DNA of 48,173 bases from JAYFRE01 sp034926235 (GCA_034926235.1 JAYFRE010000058.1:1-48173), one strand, 5' to 3'. Positions 18,300-26,437 are shown, counted from the first letter of the stretch. The notes: a model not told the origin generated them from the sequence alone. Program-made: numbers and translations.

Positions 18300-18533
18300 G
18301 TGGAAGAACCCGCGCGCGCCATCGTCAAACAATCGGTGGTGATCCGGGGGCATGCTACCAGTGTGTCGTTGGAACCCGAATTCTGGGATGCGTTGAAGCA
18401 GGCGGCGGCGCGGCGGCAGATGTCGCTGGCGGCGTTGATTGCCGAGATCGACGAAACCCGGCGCGGCAATTTGTCGAGCGCGCTCCGAGTCTTCGCCTTG
18501 AAAGAGGCTGGGCGGCGGGACGGCGAGGCCTAG
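18300..18533 (+). CDS. ribbon-helix-helix domain protein
   Basis: A 77-residue protein with an RHH_4-type ribbon-helix-helix fold. The beta strand IVKQSVVIRGHATSVSLEPE is followed by helix 1 (FWDALKQAAARRQ) and helix 2 (LAALIAEIDETR), then LSSALRVFALKEA. Such small proteins are common in alphaproteobacteria, often next to fumC, and are presumed DNA-binding regulators; the target is unknown. The start is GTG at 18300, with AGGGGA just upstream. The only longer alternative begins at a TTG inside fumC. Probably cotranscribed with fumC (14-bp gap). Confidence 0.82.
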   Translation: MEEPARAIVKQSVVIRGHATSVSLEPEFWDALKQAAARRQMSLAALIAEIDETRRGNLSSALRVFALKEAGRRDGEA

Positions 18534-18545
18534 CCGGGAGAAAGC

Positions 18546-18650
18546 CTGGGCTGCCGCCCAGACCTGCCCGGAGGCTTGAGCCTCCGGACCACCCGTTTTT
18601 CATTTCAATGACTTAAAGATCCGGCGGGTTCGGGAGGCTTTCGCCTCCCG
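18546..18650. repeat. cluster of three GC-rich hairpins (REP-like/terminator region)
   Basis: Three stem-loops lie between the convergent RHH and MFS genes: CTGGGC/GCCCAG (18546-18561), CCGGAGGC-TTGA-GCCTCCGG (18568-18587), and CGGGAGGC-TTTC-GCCTCCCG (18631-18650). The second is followed after 8 nt by TTTTTC on the plus strand. The third reads as a GAAA tetraloop on the minus strand. The second and third share the GGAGGC stem. This could be a bidirectional terminator zone or members of a dispersed repeat family. Confidence 0.6.
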
Positions 18651-18716
18651 ATTGGGGACCCGTGGGCAAAGCTCCCGAAGAGCCCCGGCTTCTTGAATCT
18701 TCCGGCCTCTGTCCGG

Positions 18717-19922
18717 CTATTGTTTCGCGTCGATATTGGGCAGCGTGATCATAATCAGCCCGGCCAGGCAAAAGAAACCGGCGCAGACCATGATGCCGGT
18801 GGCGAAACTGGACGCCTGGGCGATATGCCCCATGACGAAGGGGGCGAAGGCCGCCGTTCCCCGGCCGATATTGAAGCAGAACCCGGCGCCGAGCGTACGG
18901 ACCCGTGTTGGGAACAGATCGGGGAAATAAGACCCCATCAGCCCGACGAAGGCGGTGAAGAAGGCATAGATAGGTCCCATCACCAGAAGAGCGGTCGGGT
19001 CCGTCATCATGATGTAGATCGGCAAGGTCAGAGCGGTACCGAAAAAGGACAACATGATCGCGGTCTTACGTCCGATCCGGTCGGCCAGGATGCCGAAAAA
19101 ATTATAGCCGACGAACATACCGACATTGAGGATGACGAAGAACAGGGATGCGTCTTCAGGGCTGAGGCCGCGTTCCTTGGACAGGAACAAAGGCAGCCAG
19201 GTGCTGCATCCCCAATAGCCGATCAGACCTGCGCTGGCGGCAAGAGTAGCCAGGATCGTTTTCGGGGCGAGGGTTTTGGAAAAGATTTCGGAAAAGGAGA
19301 CGCGGTCTCCGGCTTTCTGGGACTGTTTCTGTTTGGCCCAGACTTCCGATTCCGGCACGAAAATCAGGAAATAGAGCGCGGGCAGGATCGAGCCGGCACC
19401 GGTCAGGAAGAGAGCCTGCCAGCCGAAATGAGGGATGATGGCATAGGCCAGAAAGGCCGCCAGTCCCGCGCCGACGGGAAAGGAGCTGAGAACGAAGGAC
19501 GCCGCCCGGCCCCGCTGATGCGCAGGCCATGTTTCCGCGATATAGGCGACGATAATGCTCCACACACCGCCCAGCCCCAGACCGGCCAGGAAGCGGAGCA
19601 GGAGAATCTGGAGCCAGCTATTGGCGAAATAGATGGCCGCCGTCAGCAGTCCGAACAGCACCAGACTGTAGAACAGGGTTTTCCGGCGGCCATAATTGTC
19701 GGCGCACCATCCGACGACGAAGCTGCTGATGCCGACGCCGATCATCGTCGCGGTCGCCAACAATCCGCCTTCGGAAGGTTTCAGGCCAAGATCAGCCAGG
19801 ATGTATTTCATGGACATGGCCAACAGAAATATGTCCATGGCGTCGAACATATATCCGAAAAAACCGCCCCCAAGAACGTGCCATTTTACATTTTTACTTC
19901 TGCCTTTATTTTGAGATACCAT
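18717..19922 (-). CDS. MFS transporter, aromatic acid:H+ symporter type
   Basis: A 401-residue, 12-TM major facilitator. The first membrane helix has the D27-A-M-D30 pair characteristic of the aromatic-acid/H+ symporter (AAHS) group such as PcaK. Loop 2-3 carries the MFS signature GWCADNYGRRK (71-81), and its second-half counterpart is GILADRIGRKT. Uptake of an aromatic or related organic acid is therefore likely; the exact substrate is unknown. GGGGA lies 6 nt before the ATG. It is 20 bp downstream of the cyclase-family hydrolase on the same strand and probably forms an operon with it under the TetR-type operator at 20869. GC-rich hairpins lie downstream. Confidence 0.9.
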   Translation of the reverse strand: MVSQNKGRSKNVKWHVLGGGFFGYMFDAMDIFLLAMSMKYILADLGLKPSEGGLLATATMIGVGISSFVVGWCADNYGRRKTLFYSLVLFGLLTAAIYFANSWLQILLLRFLAGLGLGGVWSIIVAYIAETWPAHQRGRAASFVLSSFPVGAGLAAFLAYAIIPHFGWQALFLTGAGSILPALYFLIFVPESEVWAKQKQSQKAGDRVSFSEIFSKTLAPKTILATLAASAGLIGYWGCSTWLPLFLSKERGLSPEDASLFFVILNVGMFVGYNFFGILADRIGRKTAIMLSFFGTALTLPIYIMMTDPTALLVMGPIYAFFTAFVGLMGSYFPDLFPTRVRTLGAGFCFNIGRGTAAFAPFVMGHIAQASSFATGIMVCAGFFCLAGLIMITLPNIDAKQ

Positions 19923-19942
19923 GACATTTCCCCGATTTTATA

Positions 19943-20713
19943 TTATGAATTGAGCATGGCTATGGTTCTGCACCATCCTGCGCTTGCCGCTTTTATTTTT
20001 ATAGGCAGGCAAGAGACGGTGAAGCCGAAGGGGGGCAGCCGGTCCAGATTGGTCAGTTTCTCCATCTGGAAATATTCCTTTTCGATACCGGCGAAATGGC
20101 CTTCCCAAATCAGCGATGCGTCGCGGGTTTTCTCGAAATCCTGATTGATCAGGCCGAGCGGGCGATCCCAGCTCCAGGCGTCGGTGCCGACGATCTTTAC
20201 GCCCTTCTCCAGCAGATAAAGGGTCGCCTCGCGGCTCATGCCGCAGCCGGCGGTCAGATAATCGGCGCTTCCCCAGCGGGTCTGAGCGCCGGAACGGACC
20301 AGCACGATATCGAGAGGCTTTAAGCTGTAGCCGATGCGGGACAGCTCGGTTTCGACATCTTTGGCCATGATCCGGTACCCGTCGCCTTTGCTCGAAAAAT
20401 CGAGCAGGACGCCATCGGAGATGCACCATTCGAGCGGTATCTGATCGATCGTGCGCGCGGGCTCGCCGTGATTCATGGTGGGGTGAAAATGCCACGGCGC
20501 ATCCATATGGGTGCCGCTATGGGTGGTCAGATGGACATATTCGAGCGCCCAGCCCAGCCCGTCCGGAAGATCGGCCTCCGTTGCGGTCGGGAAGAACTGC
20601 TTCATATGCTCGGCCCCCTGTGCGTGATCGACATAATCGATCGTGGTCGGCATGGATGGGGGGTCGCAGGGGGTGCGATCCTCGATCGTGACGCTGAGAT
20701 CGATGATTTTCAT
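19943..20713 (-). CDS. cyclase family (kynurenine formamidase-like) metal-dependent hydrolase
   Basis: A 256-residue member of the cyclase family (PF04199). The metal-binding signature HSGTHMDAPWH spans residues 65-75. TDAWSWDRP follows near residue 180 and the family-like tail begins GFTVSCLPIK. Relatives hydrolyse N-formylkynurenine, isatin or similar amide/lactam substrates; the substrate here is not determined. The ATG for MKIIDLSVTIEDRTP is chosen because AGGAAG precedes it; a start five codons upstream is less family-like. It is the first gene of the unit with the MFS transporter, behind a palindromic operator and downstream of the TetR gene. The likely theme is uptake and hydrolysis of an aromatic compound. 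Confidence 0.88.
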   Translation of the reverse strand: MKIIDLSVTIEDRTPCDPPSMPTTIDYVDHAQGAEHMKQFFPTATEADLPDGLGWALEYVHLTTHSGTHMDAPWHFHPTMNHGEPARTIDQIPLEWCISDGVLLDFSSKGDGYRIMAKDVETELSRIGYSLKPLDIVLVRSGAQTRWGSADYLTAGCGMSREATLYLLEKGVKIVGTDAWSWDRPLGLINQDFEKTRDASLIWEGHFAGIEKEYFQMEKLTNLDRLPPFGFTVSCLPIKIKAASAGWCRTIAMLNS

Positions 20714-20868
20714 GGGCTTCCTCTCCAAAACGTTGTTCGGCTGTTTGGATGAGGAGGAGGGGTGTGACCGTTATGACGGGACATCCCGCTATCCGTTGCT
20801 CGCGCTTTGTGCGCATTGGCCGTCCGGACAGAGTCGACCTACCCAAACGTCATAAAAGGTAATCTTGA

Positions 20869-20884
20869 TTGAACGTACGTTCAA
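20869..20884. promoter_or_regulatory. 16-bp palindromic TetR-type operator
   Basis: TTGAACGTACGTTCAA is a perfect 16-bp palindrome 155 bp before the cyclase start codon, between the TetR gene terminator and the cyclase-MFS unit. Read on the minus strand, its TTGAAC can serve as a -35, with TACCTT 17 bp downstream as a weak -10, so a bound repressor would block transcription. Size and symmetry fit a TetR-family site; the neighbouring TetR protein is the obvious candidate. Confidence 0.7.
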
Positions 20885-20945
20885 ATAAATTTTTCAGGGT
20901 TCTCGTCACCTGGCGACGGGACCCGCGAAGATCAGGTTCGAGCGT

Positions 20946-20981
20946 GGAAAAATGAAAAGCCGCCCCGGTCGGGACGGCTTT
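20946..20981 (-). terminator. rho-independent terminator of the TetR gene
   Basis: AAAGCCGCCCC (20956-20966) pairs with GGGACGGCTTT (20971-20981), with one wobble and a GGTC loop. On the minus strand the stem is followed by TTTTCATTTTTC. It lies 24 bp after the TetR stop codon and isolates the regulator from the cyclase-MFS genes. Confidence 0.88.
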
Positions 20982-21005
20982 GCCGCGATGGTTCGTGGAA
21001 AAAGA

Positions 21006-21683
21006 TCAGAGTTCGGTGAAGCGCGCGATCGATTCCAGGGGATTGGTCAGGTCGGATTTCCGGTTCGCCGCAAGCTGGATGAGCCCCGCCGTTATGAAGG
21101 AAACCAGATTCTGGCAAGCCTCCAGCTTATCTTCGACCGAGCATTGGCCGTGCGAAAGCGTGGCGATCCGGTCGGTTTCGGAAAAGGTGTTGCACATCAG
21201 CCCGACCATGAAATCGAATCCCCATTGGACGCTTTTCTCCCGCGCGCCGGGCATGGAGCGCCGGAGTTCGGCGATGAAGCGTTCCGCGGTCGGGTTGAAC
21301 TGGCGGGTCAGGATGTCGAGATCATGCATCAAGAGCCGGGAAACGAGCCTGGAATAGCTGCGCCAGCCGCTGCCGCCATGCAGATGCCAGAACAGATAGG
21401 GCGTGATGAAGGCCTGGACGATTTTCTCGATCGCCAGGGGTTCCGCGCCGGCCTCATCGAGATATTGGTCTAAAAGCCGCATCCGGCATTCGCTCAAACG
21501 GCCGATGCGTCTTTGGATGACGGCGCGATACAGCTCTTCTTTCGATCCAAAGTGATAGTGAACCAGGGCGAGTTTGACCCCGGCGGTTTGGGTGATCTGA
21601 CGGATCGAAACGGCATCGTAGCCGGATGCGGAAAAAAGCTCCTCGGCAGCGTTGAGGATTTTATCGGCGGTCGAAAGGGTCAT
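21006..21683 (-). CDS. TetR family transcriptional regulator
   Basis: A 225-residue TetR-type repressor. The N-terminal helix-turn-helix spans about residues 6-50 (ILNAAEELFSASGYDAVSIR, then VHYHFGSKEELYRAVI). The C-terminal ligand domain is helical and not assignable to a known inducer. The start at MTLSTADKIL places the HTH at the usual distance from the N-terminus; an ATG 42 codons upstream adds an Arg/Pro-rich non-family extension. No strong ribosome site is seen. It is transcribed in the same direction as the cyclase and MFS genes but has its own terminator. It probably controls them through the palindrome at 20869-20884. Confidence 0.88.
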   Translation of the reverse strand: MTLSTADKILNAAEELFSASGYDAVSIRQITQTAGVKLALVHYHFGSKEELYRAVIQRRIGRLSECRMRLLDQYLDEAGAEPLAIEKIVQAFITPYLFWHLHGGSGWRSYSRLVSRLLMHDLDILTRQFNPTAERFIAELRRSMPGAREKSVQWGFDFMVGLMCNTFSETDRIATLSHGQCSVEDKLEACQNLVSFITAGLIQLAANRKSDLTNPLESIARFTEL

Positions 21684-21866
21684 CGGGCAAAAACATTCGT
21701 ATGCGGCCGCACGGGCCGTGATCGGCCATGGGCCGTGACGTCCGGGAAAAGAAAGCGTCCTGCATAAGGGCCTGGACGCTGTCTGGCGATAGAGGGAAAT
21801 AAACGGCATCTGACGGGCAAATCATAGCAGATTTTCCCTCTATTCCGGCGATGCGTTCCAGGCCGT

Positions 21867-23171
21867 CTAGCTTCCGGTCCGCCCCTGGCAGACCCGGGCG
21901 ATGAATTCGTCGATGGTGCCGTTCATGGCGCTGGTCTGGCGGCTTAGATTCCCGGCTGCCGATAGCACCTGCCCGGAAGCCTGGGTCGCGGTCCCGGCGA
22001 CTTCGGATACCTCGGAGATGGTGCTGGCGACGATTTCGACATTGTGTGCGACATCACGGATGGCGGTGCTGATGCCGCTAACCGCGTCCATCTGCTGTTG
22101 CGTGGCGTCGGCAATCTGGCCCGAATTCTCGTTGATCTCGCGAATCATGCCGACGATCCGACCGACGGCTTCAGCCACACGGCCTGCCGATGTGCGGATG
22201 GCGTCGATCTGGGCGGTGACTTCCTCGGTGGCATGGGCGGTCTGCCCGGCCAGGGTCTTGACCTCATGAGCGACGACGACGAACCCTTTGCCGGCTTCGC
22301 CTGCGCGGACGGCTTCGATGGTGGCGTTCAGCGCCAGCAGATTGGTTTGCCCGGCGATGCTGTGGATCAGGTCCACGACTTGAACGATGGCGTCCGCCGC
22401 CTCTCTTAGATTCTGGATCACATTCTCGGTTTCGGCGGCGACATCCATGGTGCGCCCCGCCATCGACGCGGAATGGCGGATCTGGTCGGATACTTTGCGG
22501 ATATCCGAAGACATCTGTTCGGTCGCGTCGGCGACGTTGCGCACACGCTGGGACGCATCCTCGGCGGCCAGAGCGACCTTGGCCGACTGGGCCGATGTCT
22601 TGCCGGCGATATCGCTCATATGGCGGGCGGTTTGCTCCAGTTCGTTTGCCGTACCCGCGACGGCGTCGGACAAGCCCCGCGCCGAGGCCCCGACATCGGA
22701 GGCTTCTTTGGCATAATCCTGGGACCGCTTTTCCATATGGTGCAGGGCGCCATTGATCATTTGCGCATGCTGCTGGAATTCGCCGACCAGCCCGTCGAGC
22801 AGAATGGTGCGGAAATATTTGCCTTGCGCCGTTTTGGCCATGGCCGCGTCCGATTCCTTGATAAAGGCTTCGGTCAGATCCAAAAACCGGTTGATGGCAT
22901 GGTTCATGCGCCCCATCGGCCCGCTATGCGTGGACAAAACGATGCGATGGTCGAGATGGCCGTCGGCGGCGGCGTCGAGAACGGCGCTGGCCTGGCTGAG
23001 ATATTTCCGGCTTTTGAAAAGGGCGGCGATTTGGACCGCGCCGCCCAGGATAACCGGAAGGGCGAGGACGGTTTCGATATAAGCACTGTGATAAAGGCCT
23101 GCCGCCGCCAGAGCCAGCCCGGCGGCAACCATCAGGAACGCCAGGGTTTCAGAGAGAGAAAACGAATTCAT
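21867..23171 (-). CDS. methyl-accepting chemotaxis protein without periplasmic sensor (Aer partner)
   Basis: A 434-residue chemoreceptor. Two N-terminal membrane helices (about 9-26 and 32-52) are separated by only about five residues, so there is no periplasmic ligand domain. A HAMP-like linker and a long coiled-coil MCP signalling domain follow, with the kinase-contact tip NLLALNATIEAVRAGEAGKG and FVVVAHEVKTLA. The helix-pair-only anchor is the arrangement of the aerotaxis receptor Aer. The PAS sensor is encoded separately just upstream, and the genes overlap by 23 bp. Inference: the two proteins together form a split redox or aerotaxis receptor. No chemotaxis kinase genes are nearby. Confidence 0.92.
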   Translation of the reverse strand: MNSFSLSETLAFLMVAAGLALAAAGLYHSAYIETVLALPVILGGAVQIAALFKSRKYLSQASAVLDAAADGHLDHRIVLSTHSGPMGRMNHAINRFLDLTEAFIKESDAAMAKTAQGKYFRTILLDGLVGEFQQHAQMINGALHHMEKRSQDYAKEASDVGASARGLSDAVAGTANELEQTARHMSDIAGKTSAQSAKVALAAEDASQRVRNVADATEQMSSDIRKVSDQIRHSASMAGRTMDVAAETENVIQNLREAADAIVQVVDLIHSIAGQTNLLALNATIEAVRAGEAGKGFVVVAHEVKTLAGQTAHATEEVTAQIDAIRTSAGRVAEAVGRIVGMIREINENSGQIADATQQQMDAVSGISTAIRDVAHNVEIVASTISEVSEVAGTATQASGQVLSAAGNLSRQTSAMNGTIDEFIARVCQGRTGS

Positions 23172-23670
23172 CGTAGGTCAGTCCCAGGCTTTTTAGCTTG
23201 TCCACCAGGGCCGAAAAGGCACGATTCATGCCGGCGTCGGACGAATTGTCCTGTTTCTCGATGGCGAGAAGCTCGGCGTAAAGAGCGGTGACCTTGTCGA
23301 TCGCGTCGCGTCGCGGCGAACGGCGGCTGGAATGAAAGCTGATGATTTTGCCGTTATCGTCGAAAGTCGGGGTGATATGGGCCAGGACCCAGTAATGATC
23401 GCCATCTTTCGACCGGTTCAGGACATAGGCGAAGCATTCCTCCCCCCGGAAGATCGTGTCCCACAACAGTTTGAACACGCAGCGCGGCATGGCCGGGTGG
23501 CGGATGATGTTGTGCGGTTTTCCGATCAGCTCCGCTTCGGAATAGGACGCGATGCGGCAGAACACCTCGTTTGCATAGATGATGCGTCCGGTGCGGTCTG
23601 TTTTGCTGACAATGATTTCGCTGGGGCTGAAGGTTTTCTCCACGCCCGTCAAATGGACCTGCCTGCTCAT
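23149..23670 (-). CDS. Aer-type PAS domain protein
   Basis: A 173-residue cytoplasmic protein dominated by one PAS domain (about 18-115) closely resembling the FAD-binding PAS of the aerotaxis receptor Aer. N34 (IYANEVF), R57-H58 (NIIRHPAMP) and W70 fall at the same residue numbers as Aer cofactor-pocket residues. The typical NRSKDGDHYWVLAHITP strand follows. D60 of Aer is replaced by Ala. A short helical tail (119-173) replaces the membrane anchor. The start at 23670 has GAGGGGGAAT directly upstream; longer readings of this frame run antisense through recQ and are rejected. The 3' end overlaps the MCP gene by 23 bp, implying coupled synthesis and a shared function. Confidence 0.88.
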   Translation of the reverse strand: MSRQVHLTGVEKTFSPSEIIVSKTDRTGRIIYANEVFCRIASYSEAELIGKPHNIIRHPAMPRCVFKLLWDTIFRGEECFAYVLNRSKDGDHYWVLAHITPTFDDNGKIISFHSSRRSPRRDAIDKVTALYAELLAIEKQDNSSDAGMNRAFSALVDKLKSLGLTYDEFVFSL

Positions 23671-23826
23671 ATTCCCCCTCGTCCGCCGGCTTCCGGCGAC
23701 GAAGACACCGTGAAGTTTCTCTACTCTATGATTGGCTTCCGTCTTTGAGCAACCGCTATTGTATTTTACGAAAGGATGACATCCTTCAGAGCATTGTTTT
23801 AAAAAGAGATGCGAGTAATATTTTGT

Positions 23827-23844
23827 CGATTTTTTAAAAAATCG
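23827..23844. repeat. 18-bp perfect AT-rich palindrome between recQ and the PAS gene
   Basis: CGATTTTTTAAAAAATCG is a perfect palindrome with T6/A6 tracts. It lies in the 251-bp gap between the recQ stop and the PAS-gene start (both minus strand). It may be a regulatory or bent-DNA site upstream of the PAS gene, or may act in recQ transcript ending. This gap is conspicuously AT-rich compared with its surroundings. Confidence 0.5.
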
Positions 23845-23921
23845 TAGGAAAAAGTTCGGCTTGAATGAAGCCTGAAGGCCGGGCCTGGCGGACCGGAAAC
23901 GGGGTGTAAAAGAGCAGAAGC

Positions 23922-23940
23922 TCAGTCCGAGAAGGACTGA
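23922..23940 (-). terminator. hairpin covering the recQ stop codon, possible weak terminator
   Basis: TCAGTCC (23922-23928) pairs perfectly with GGACTGA (23934-23940), a 7-bp stem formed by the last codons of recQ. On the minus strand it is followed by GCTTCTGCTCTTTTAC, which has only a short T-run. Confidence 0.3.
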
Positions 23941-25721
23941 ATGGCGGCCAGGAAAACCTCTCCATATTTGTCGCGCTTGGCCTGACCGACGCCGGAAATG
24001 CTCGACAGGGCCTCTTGGCTGGCGGGACGTTTTCGCGCCATTTCCAACAGGGTGCTGTCGTGAAAAATAACATAGGGCGGCACACCTTGCGCATGGGCGA
24101 GATCGAGCCTGAGCGCCCGCAGACGGTCGAACAGGGGCGCGTCCTCGTCGCCGACGGAAACCCGGCCCTTGACCGCGCCGCGTACGGTTTTTCCCGCTGC
24201 CCGGTCCCGGCGCAAAGATAAGCTCTGTTCGCCTTTGAGCACGGCGCGGCAAGACGGGGTCAGGGCAAAGCCGCCATGACCGTCCCCATCGGTACGCAAA
24301 AGACCGGCGGCCAGAAGCTGACGGAAGATCGAACGCCATTCCTCGCGGCCGAATTCGCGACCGACGCCAAAGGTCGGAATCTGGTCATGCCCGAGATCGC
24401 GAACTCTTTCGGTCGCATTGCCGATCAGCACGTCGATAAGGTGGCCGGCGCCGAAACGCTGGCCGGTGCGGTAGACGCAGGACAAGGCTTTTTGCGCGGC
24501 GGTGGTGCCGTCGAAGCTTTCGACCGGTTCGAGGCAGGTGTCGCAATTGCCGCAGGGTTCGCTTTTATCACCGAAATAGGCCAGCAGCACTTGTCGGCGG
24601 CAGCGGGTGGTCTCGCAATAACCGAGCAGCGCATCCAGCTTGGCGTGTTCCAGCCTTTTCTGCGCCTCGTCCGCGTCGCTGGCTTCGACCATCTGGCGCA
24701 GCCGCGCCACATCCTGCATGCCATAGACCATCCAGGCGTCGGCGGGCAAGCCGTCGCGCCCCGCTCGGCCGGTCTCCTGATAATAGGCTTCCAGGCTTTT
24801 CGGCAGGTCGAGATGGGCGACGAAGCGGACATTGGGTTTGTCGATACCCATGCCAAAGGCGATGGTCGCCACCATGACCACGCCTTCCTCATTGATGAAC
24901 CGGTCCTGATTGGCCGCGCGCACCGATTTGTCCAGCCCGGCATGATAGGGCAGGGCGTCCAGTCCCGCTTCCTTCAGGAACCGGGCCGTATCTTCGACCT
25001 TGGCGCGCGACAGGCGATAGACGATCCCGGCCTCGCCCGCATGTTCGCTTTCGATGAAGCGCAGCAATTGGCGTTCCGCGCCCGATTGCTTTGCCGCCAC
25101 GCGATAGCGGATGTTGGGACGGTCGAATCCGGCGACGAACTGGCGGCCATTTTCGAGGTGCAGCTTTTCGACGATCTCGCGGCGGGTGGGCCCGTCGGCG
25201 GTGGCGGTCAGCGCGATGCGGGGCACACCCGGGAAATGCCGGTGCAGGGCTGCTAATTGCAGATATTCGGGCCGGAAATCATGCCCCCATTGCGAGACGC
25301 AATGGGCCTCGTCGATGGCGAACAGCGCCAGTTTGCACCGGCCGAGCTGGGTCAGGAAGGATTCCGTCATCAGCCGTTCGGGCGCGACATAGACGATATC
25401 GATCTCGCCGCCGCGCATCCTGCGTTCGATTTCGACTTGATCGGTGAAGCTTTGTGCGGAATTGAGCGCTTCGGCGCGCACCCCCAACTGCCGCAGGGCC
25501 GACACTTGATCCTGCATCAAGGCGATCAGAGGAGAAATCACCACCGCGATGCCGGAGCGGATCAGCGCGGGGAGCTGATAGCAAAGAGACTTTCCGCCGC
25601 CGGTGGGCATCAGAACCAGCGCGTCGCCGCCTTGGATCAGATGATCGACGATGTCGGCCTGCGCGCCCTTGAACTGCTCGAAACCGAAGACGGAGCGCAG
25701 GATGTCGATTGGGGCGGGCAT
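23922..25721 (-). CDS. recQ: ATP-dependent DNA helicase RecQ
   Basis: A 599-residue 3'-to-5' SF2 helicase acting in recombination repair and stalled-fork processing. Motif I is PTGGGKS (39-45), motif II DEAH is at 137-140 and is followed by the RecQ aromatic-rich loop CVSQWGHDFRPEY. Motif VI is ETGRAGRDGLP. The RQC zinc-binding cysteines are in YCETTRCRRQ and EPCGNCDTC. A C-terminal HRDC domain (about 520-599) is present. Length and domain order match E. coli RecQ. No Shine-Dalgarno sequence is evident before the ATG, but the protein starts at the usual MPAPIDILRSVFGFEQFKG. Confidence 0.97.
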   Translation of the reverse strand: MPAPIDILRSVFGFEQFKGAQADIVDHLIQGGDALVLMPTGGGKSLCYQLPALIRSGIAVVISPLIALMQDQVSALRQLGVRAEALNSAQSFTDQVEIERRMRGGEIDIVYVAPERLMTESFLTQLGRCKLALFAIDEAHCVSQWGHDFRPEYLQLAALHRHFPGVPRIALTATADGPTRREIVEKLHLENGRQFVAGFDRPNIRYRVAAKQSGAERQLLRFIESEHAGEAGIVYRLSRAKVEDTARFLKEAGLDALPYHAGLDKSVRAANQDRFINEEGVVMVATIAFGMGIDKPNVRFVAHLDLPKSLEAYYQETGRAGRDGLPADAWMVYGMQDVARLRQMVEASDADEAQKRLEHAKLDALLGYCETTRCRRQVLLAYFGDKSEPCGNCDTCLEPVESFDGTTAAQKALSCVYRTGQRFGAGHLIDVLIGNATERVRDLGHDQIPTFGVGREFGREEWRSIFRQLLAAGLLRTDGDGHGGFALTPSCRAVLKGEQSLSLRRDRAAGKTVRGAVKGRVSVGDEDAPLFDRLRALRLDLAHAQGVPPYVIFHDSTLLEMARKRPASQEALSSISGVGQAKRDKYGEVFLAAIQSFSD

Positions 25722-25951
25722 GGTTCGACGTTGTAGCGCCGCCCTGTCCGACGGGCAATGACGAAAGTTTTAGAACCCGCTTGATCGTTCTACTTCAGTG
25801 GTCGTTTGACGCGATTCTTTGCGCTTCCGGTGCTCAGCAGACAGATGTCCGCTGCGCTCCGGTTCTTGCAAACCATGCCAGCCGCCTCGCCGAAGCGAAT
25901 TCTAGAAACGGGTTCTTAGGGCCGGTGGCGGAAAGGCCTCTCTCGCCGGGG

Positions 25952-26437
25952 TTATTTCTTGCGGAAGGCGTCTAGGGTGATGACTTCGGCCCCGTTCGGA
26001 TTATCGGTGGCCGCAGCAGGCTCGCCTTCGGTTCCCTTGGCTTCTTCGGATGCGGGCGCGTCCTGCGGAACAGGAGGCGTATCGCTGTCGACCTGGAACT
26101 GGAGCCCGAATTTGGCGGAAGGGTCGGCGAAAGCGGTCACAGCGGCAAAAGGAATATGCAGCTTCTCGCTGACATGGTTGAAGGACAGCGTGACCTCGAA
26201 CCAGTCTTGCGTGACGTCGAGATCCCAGAACTGGTGCTGGAGAACGATCGTCATTTCTTCCGGATAGCGGGCGCGCATCGGCGCAGAAAGCGTTACGCCG
26301 GGATGATCGGTGCGGAAGGTGATGTAGAAATGATGGTCGCCGGGCAACCCATTGATGCTCAAGCTCAAAGCCTCGCGCAGGACGCCGCGCAGGGCTTTTT
26401 CGACCATCCTGTCGTATCTTAGTTCATCCGTCGCCAT
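25952..26437 (-). CDS. sspB: ClpXP adaptor SspB (alphaproteobacterial type)
   Basis: A 161-residue SspB homologue, the adaptor that binds tmRNA-tagged proteins and tethers them to ClpXP. The core contains HHFYITFRTDHPGVTLS, RARYPEEMTIVLQHQFWDL, LSFNHVSEKLHIPFAAVTAF and KFGLQF, which form the peptide-binding fold. A flexible acidic/proline linker (about 118-148) leads to the C-terminal ClpX-docking tail EVITLDAFRKK. The tmRNA gene lies just upstream on the same strand, its terminator ending about 45 bp before this start codon. That placement is functionally striking, although the terminator suggests separate transcripts. Size matches the alphaproteobacterial form. Confidence 0.93.
   Translation of the reverse strand: MATDELRYDRMVEKALRGVLREALSLSINGLPGDHHFYITFRTDHPGVTLSAPMRARYPEEMTIVLQHQFWDLDVTQDWFEVTLSFNHVSEKLHIPFAAVTAFADPSAKFGLQFQVDSDTPPVPQDAPASEEAKGTEGEPAAATDNPNGAEVITLDAFRKK

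Noticed and set aside
18693..20144. 483-codon open frame on the plus strand over the MFS and cyclase genes
   Set aside because: The opposite strand holds two recognisable genes with ribosome sites; this frame shows no domain.
20926..20950. GGTTCGAGC resembling a tRNA T-loop
   Set aside because: No acceptor stem, D-arm or anticodon arm can be built around it; it lies in the leader between the TetR terminator and the operator.
23149..24339. 396-codon version of the PAS protein starting inside recQ
   Set aside because: The N-terminal 220 residues are antisense-type sequence over the recQ 3' end and gap; a proper start with GAGGGGGAAT occurs at 23670.
25772..25918. GAACCCG and CGGGTTC copies about 135 bp apart, considered as terminal repeats of a small mobile element
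   Set aside because: The match is only 7-10 bp, no target duplication or internal gene is seen, and short GC-rich matches are expected by chance.
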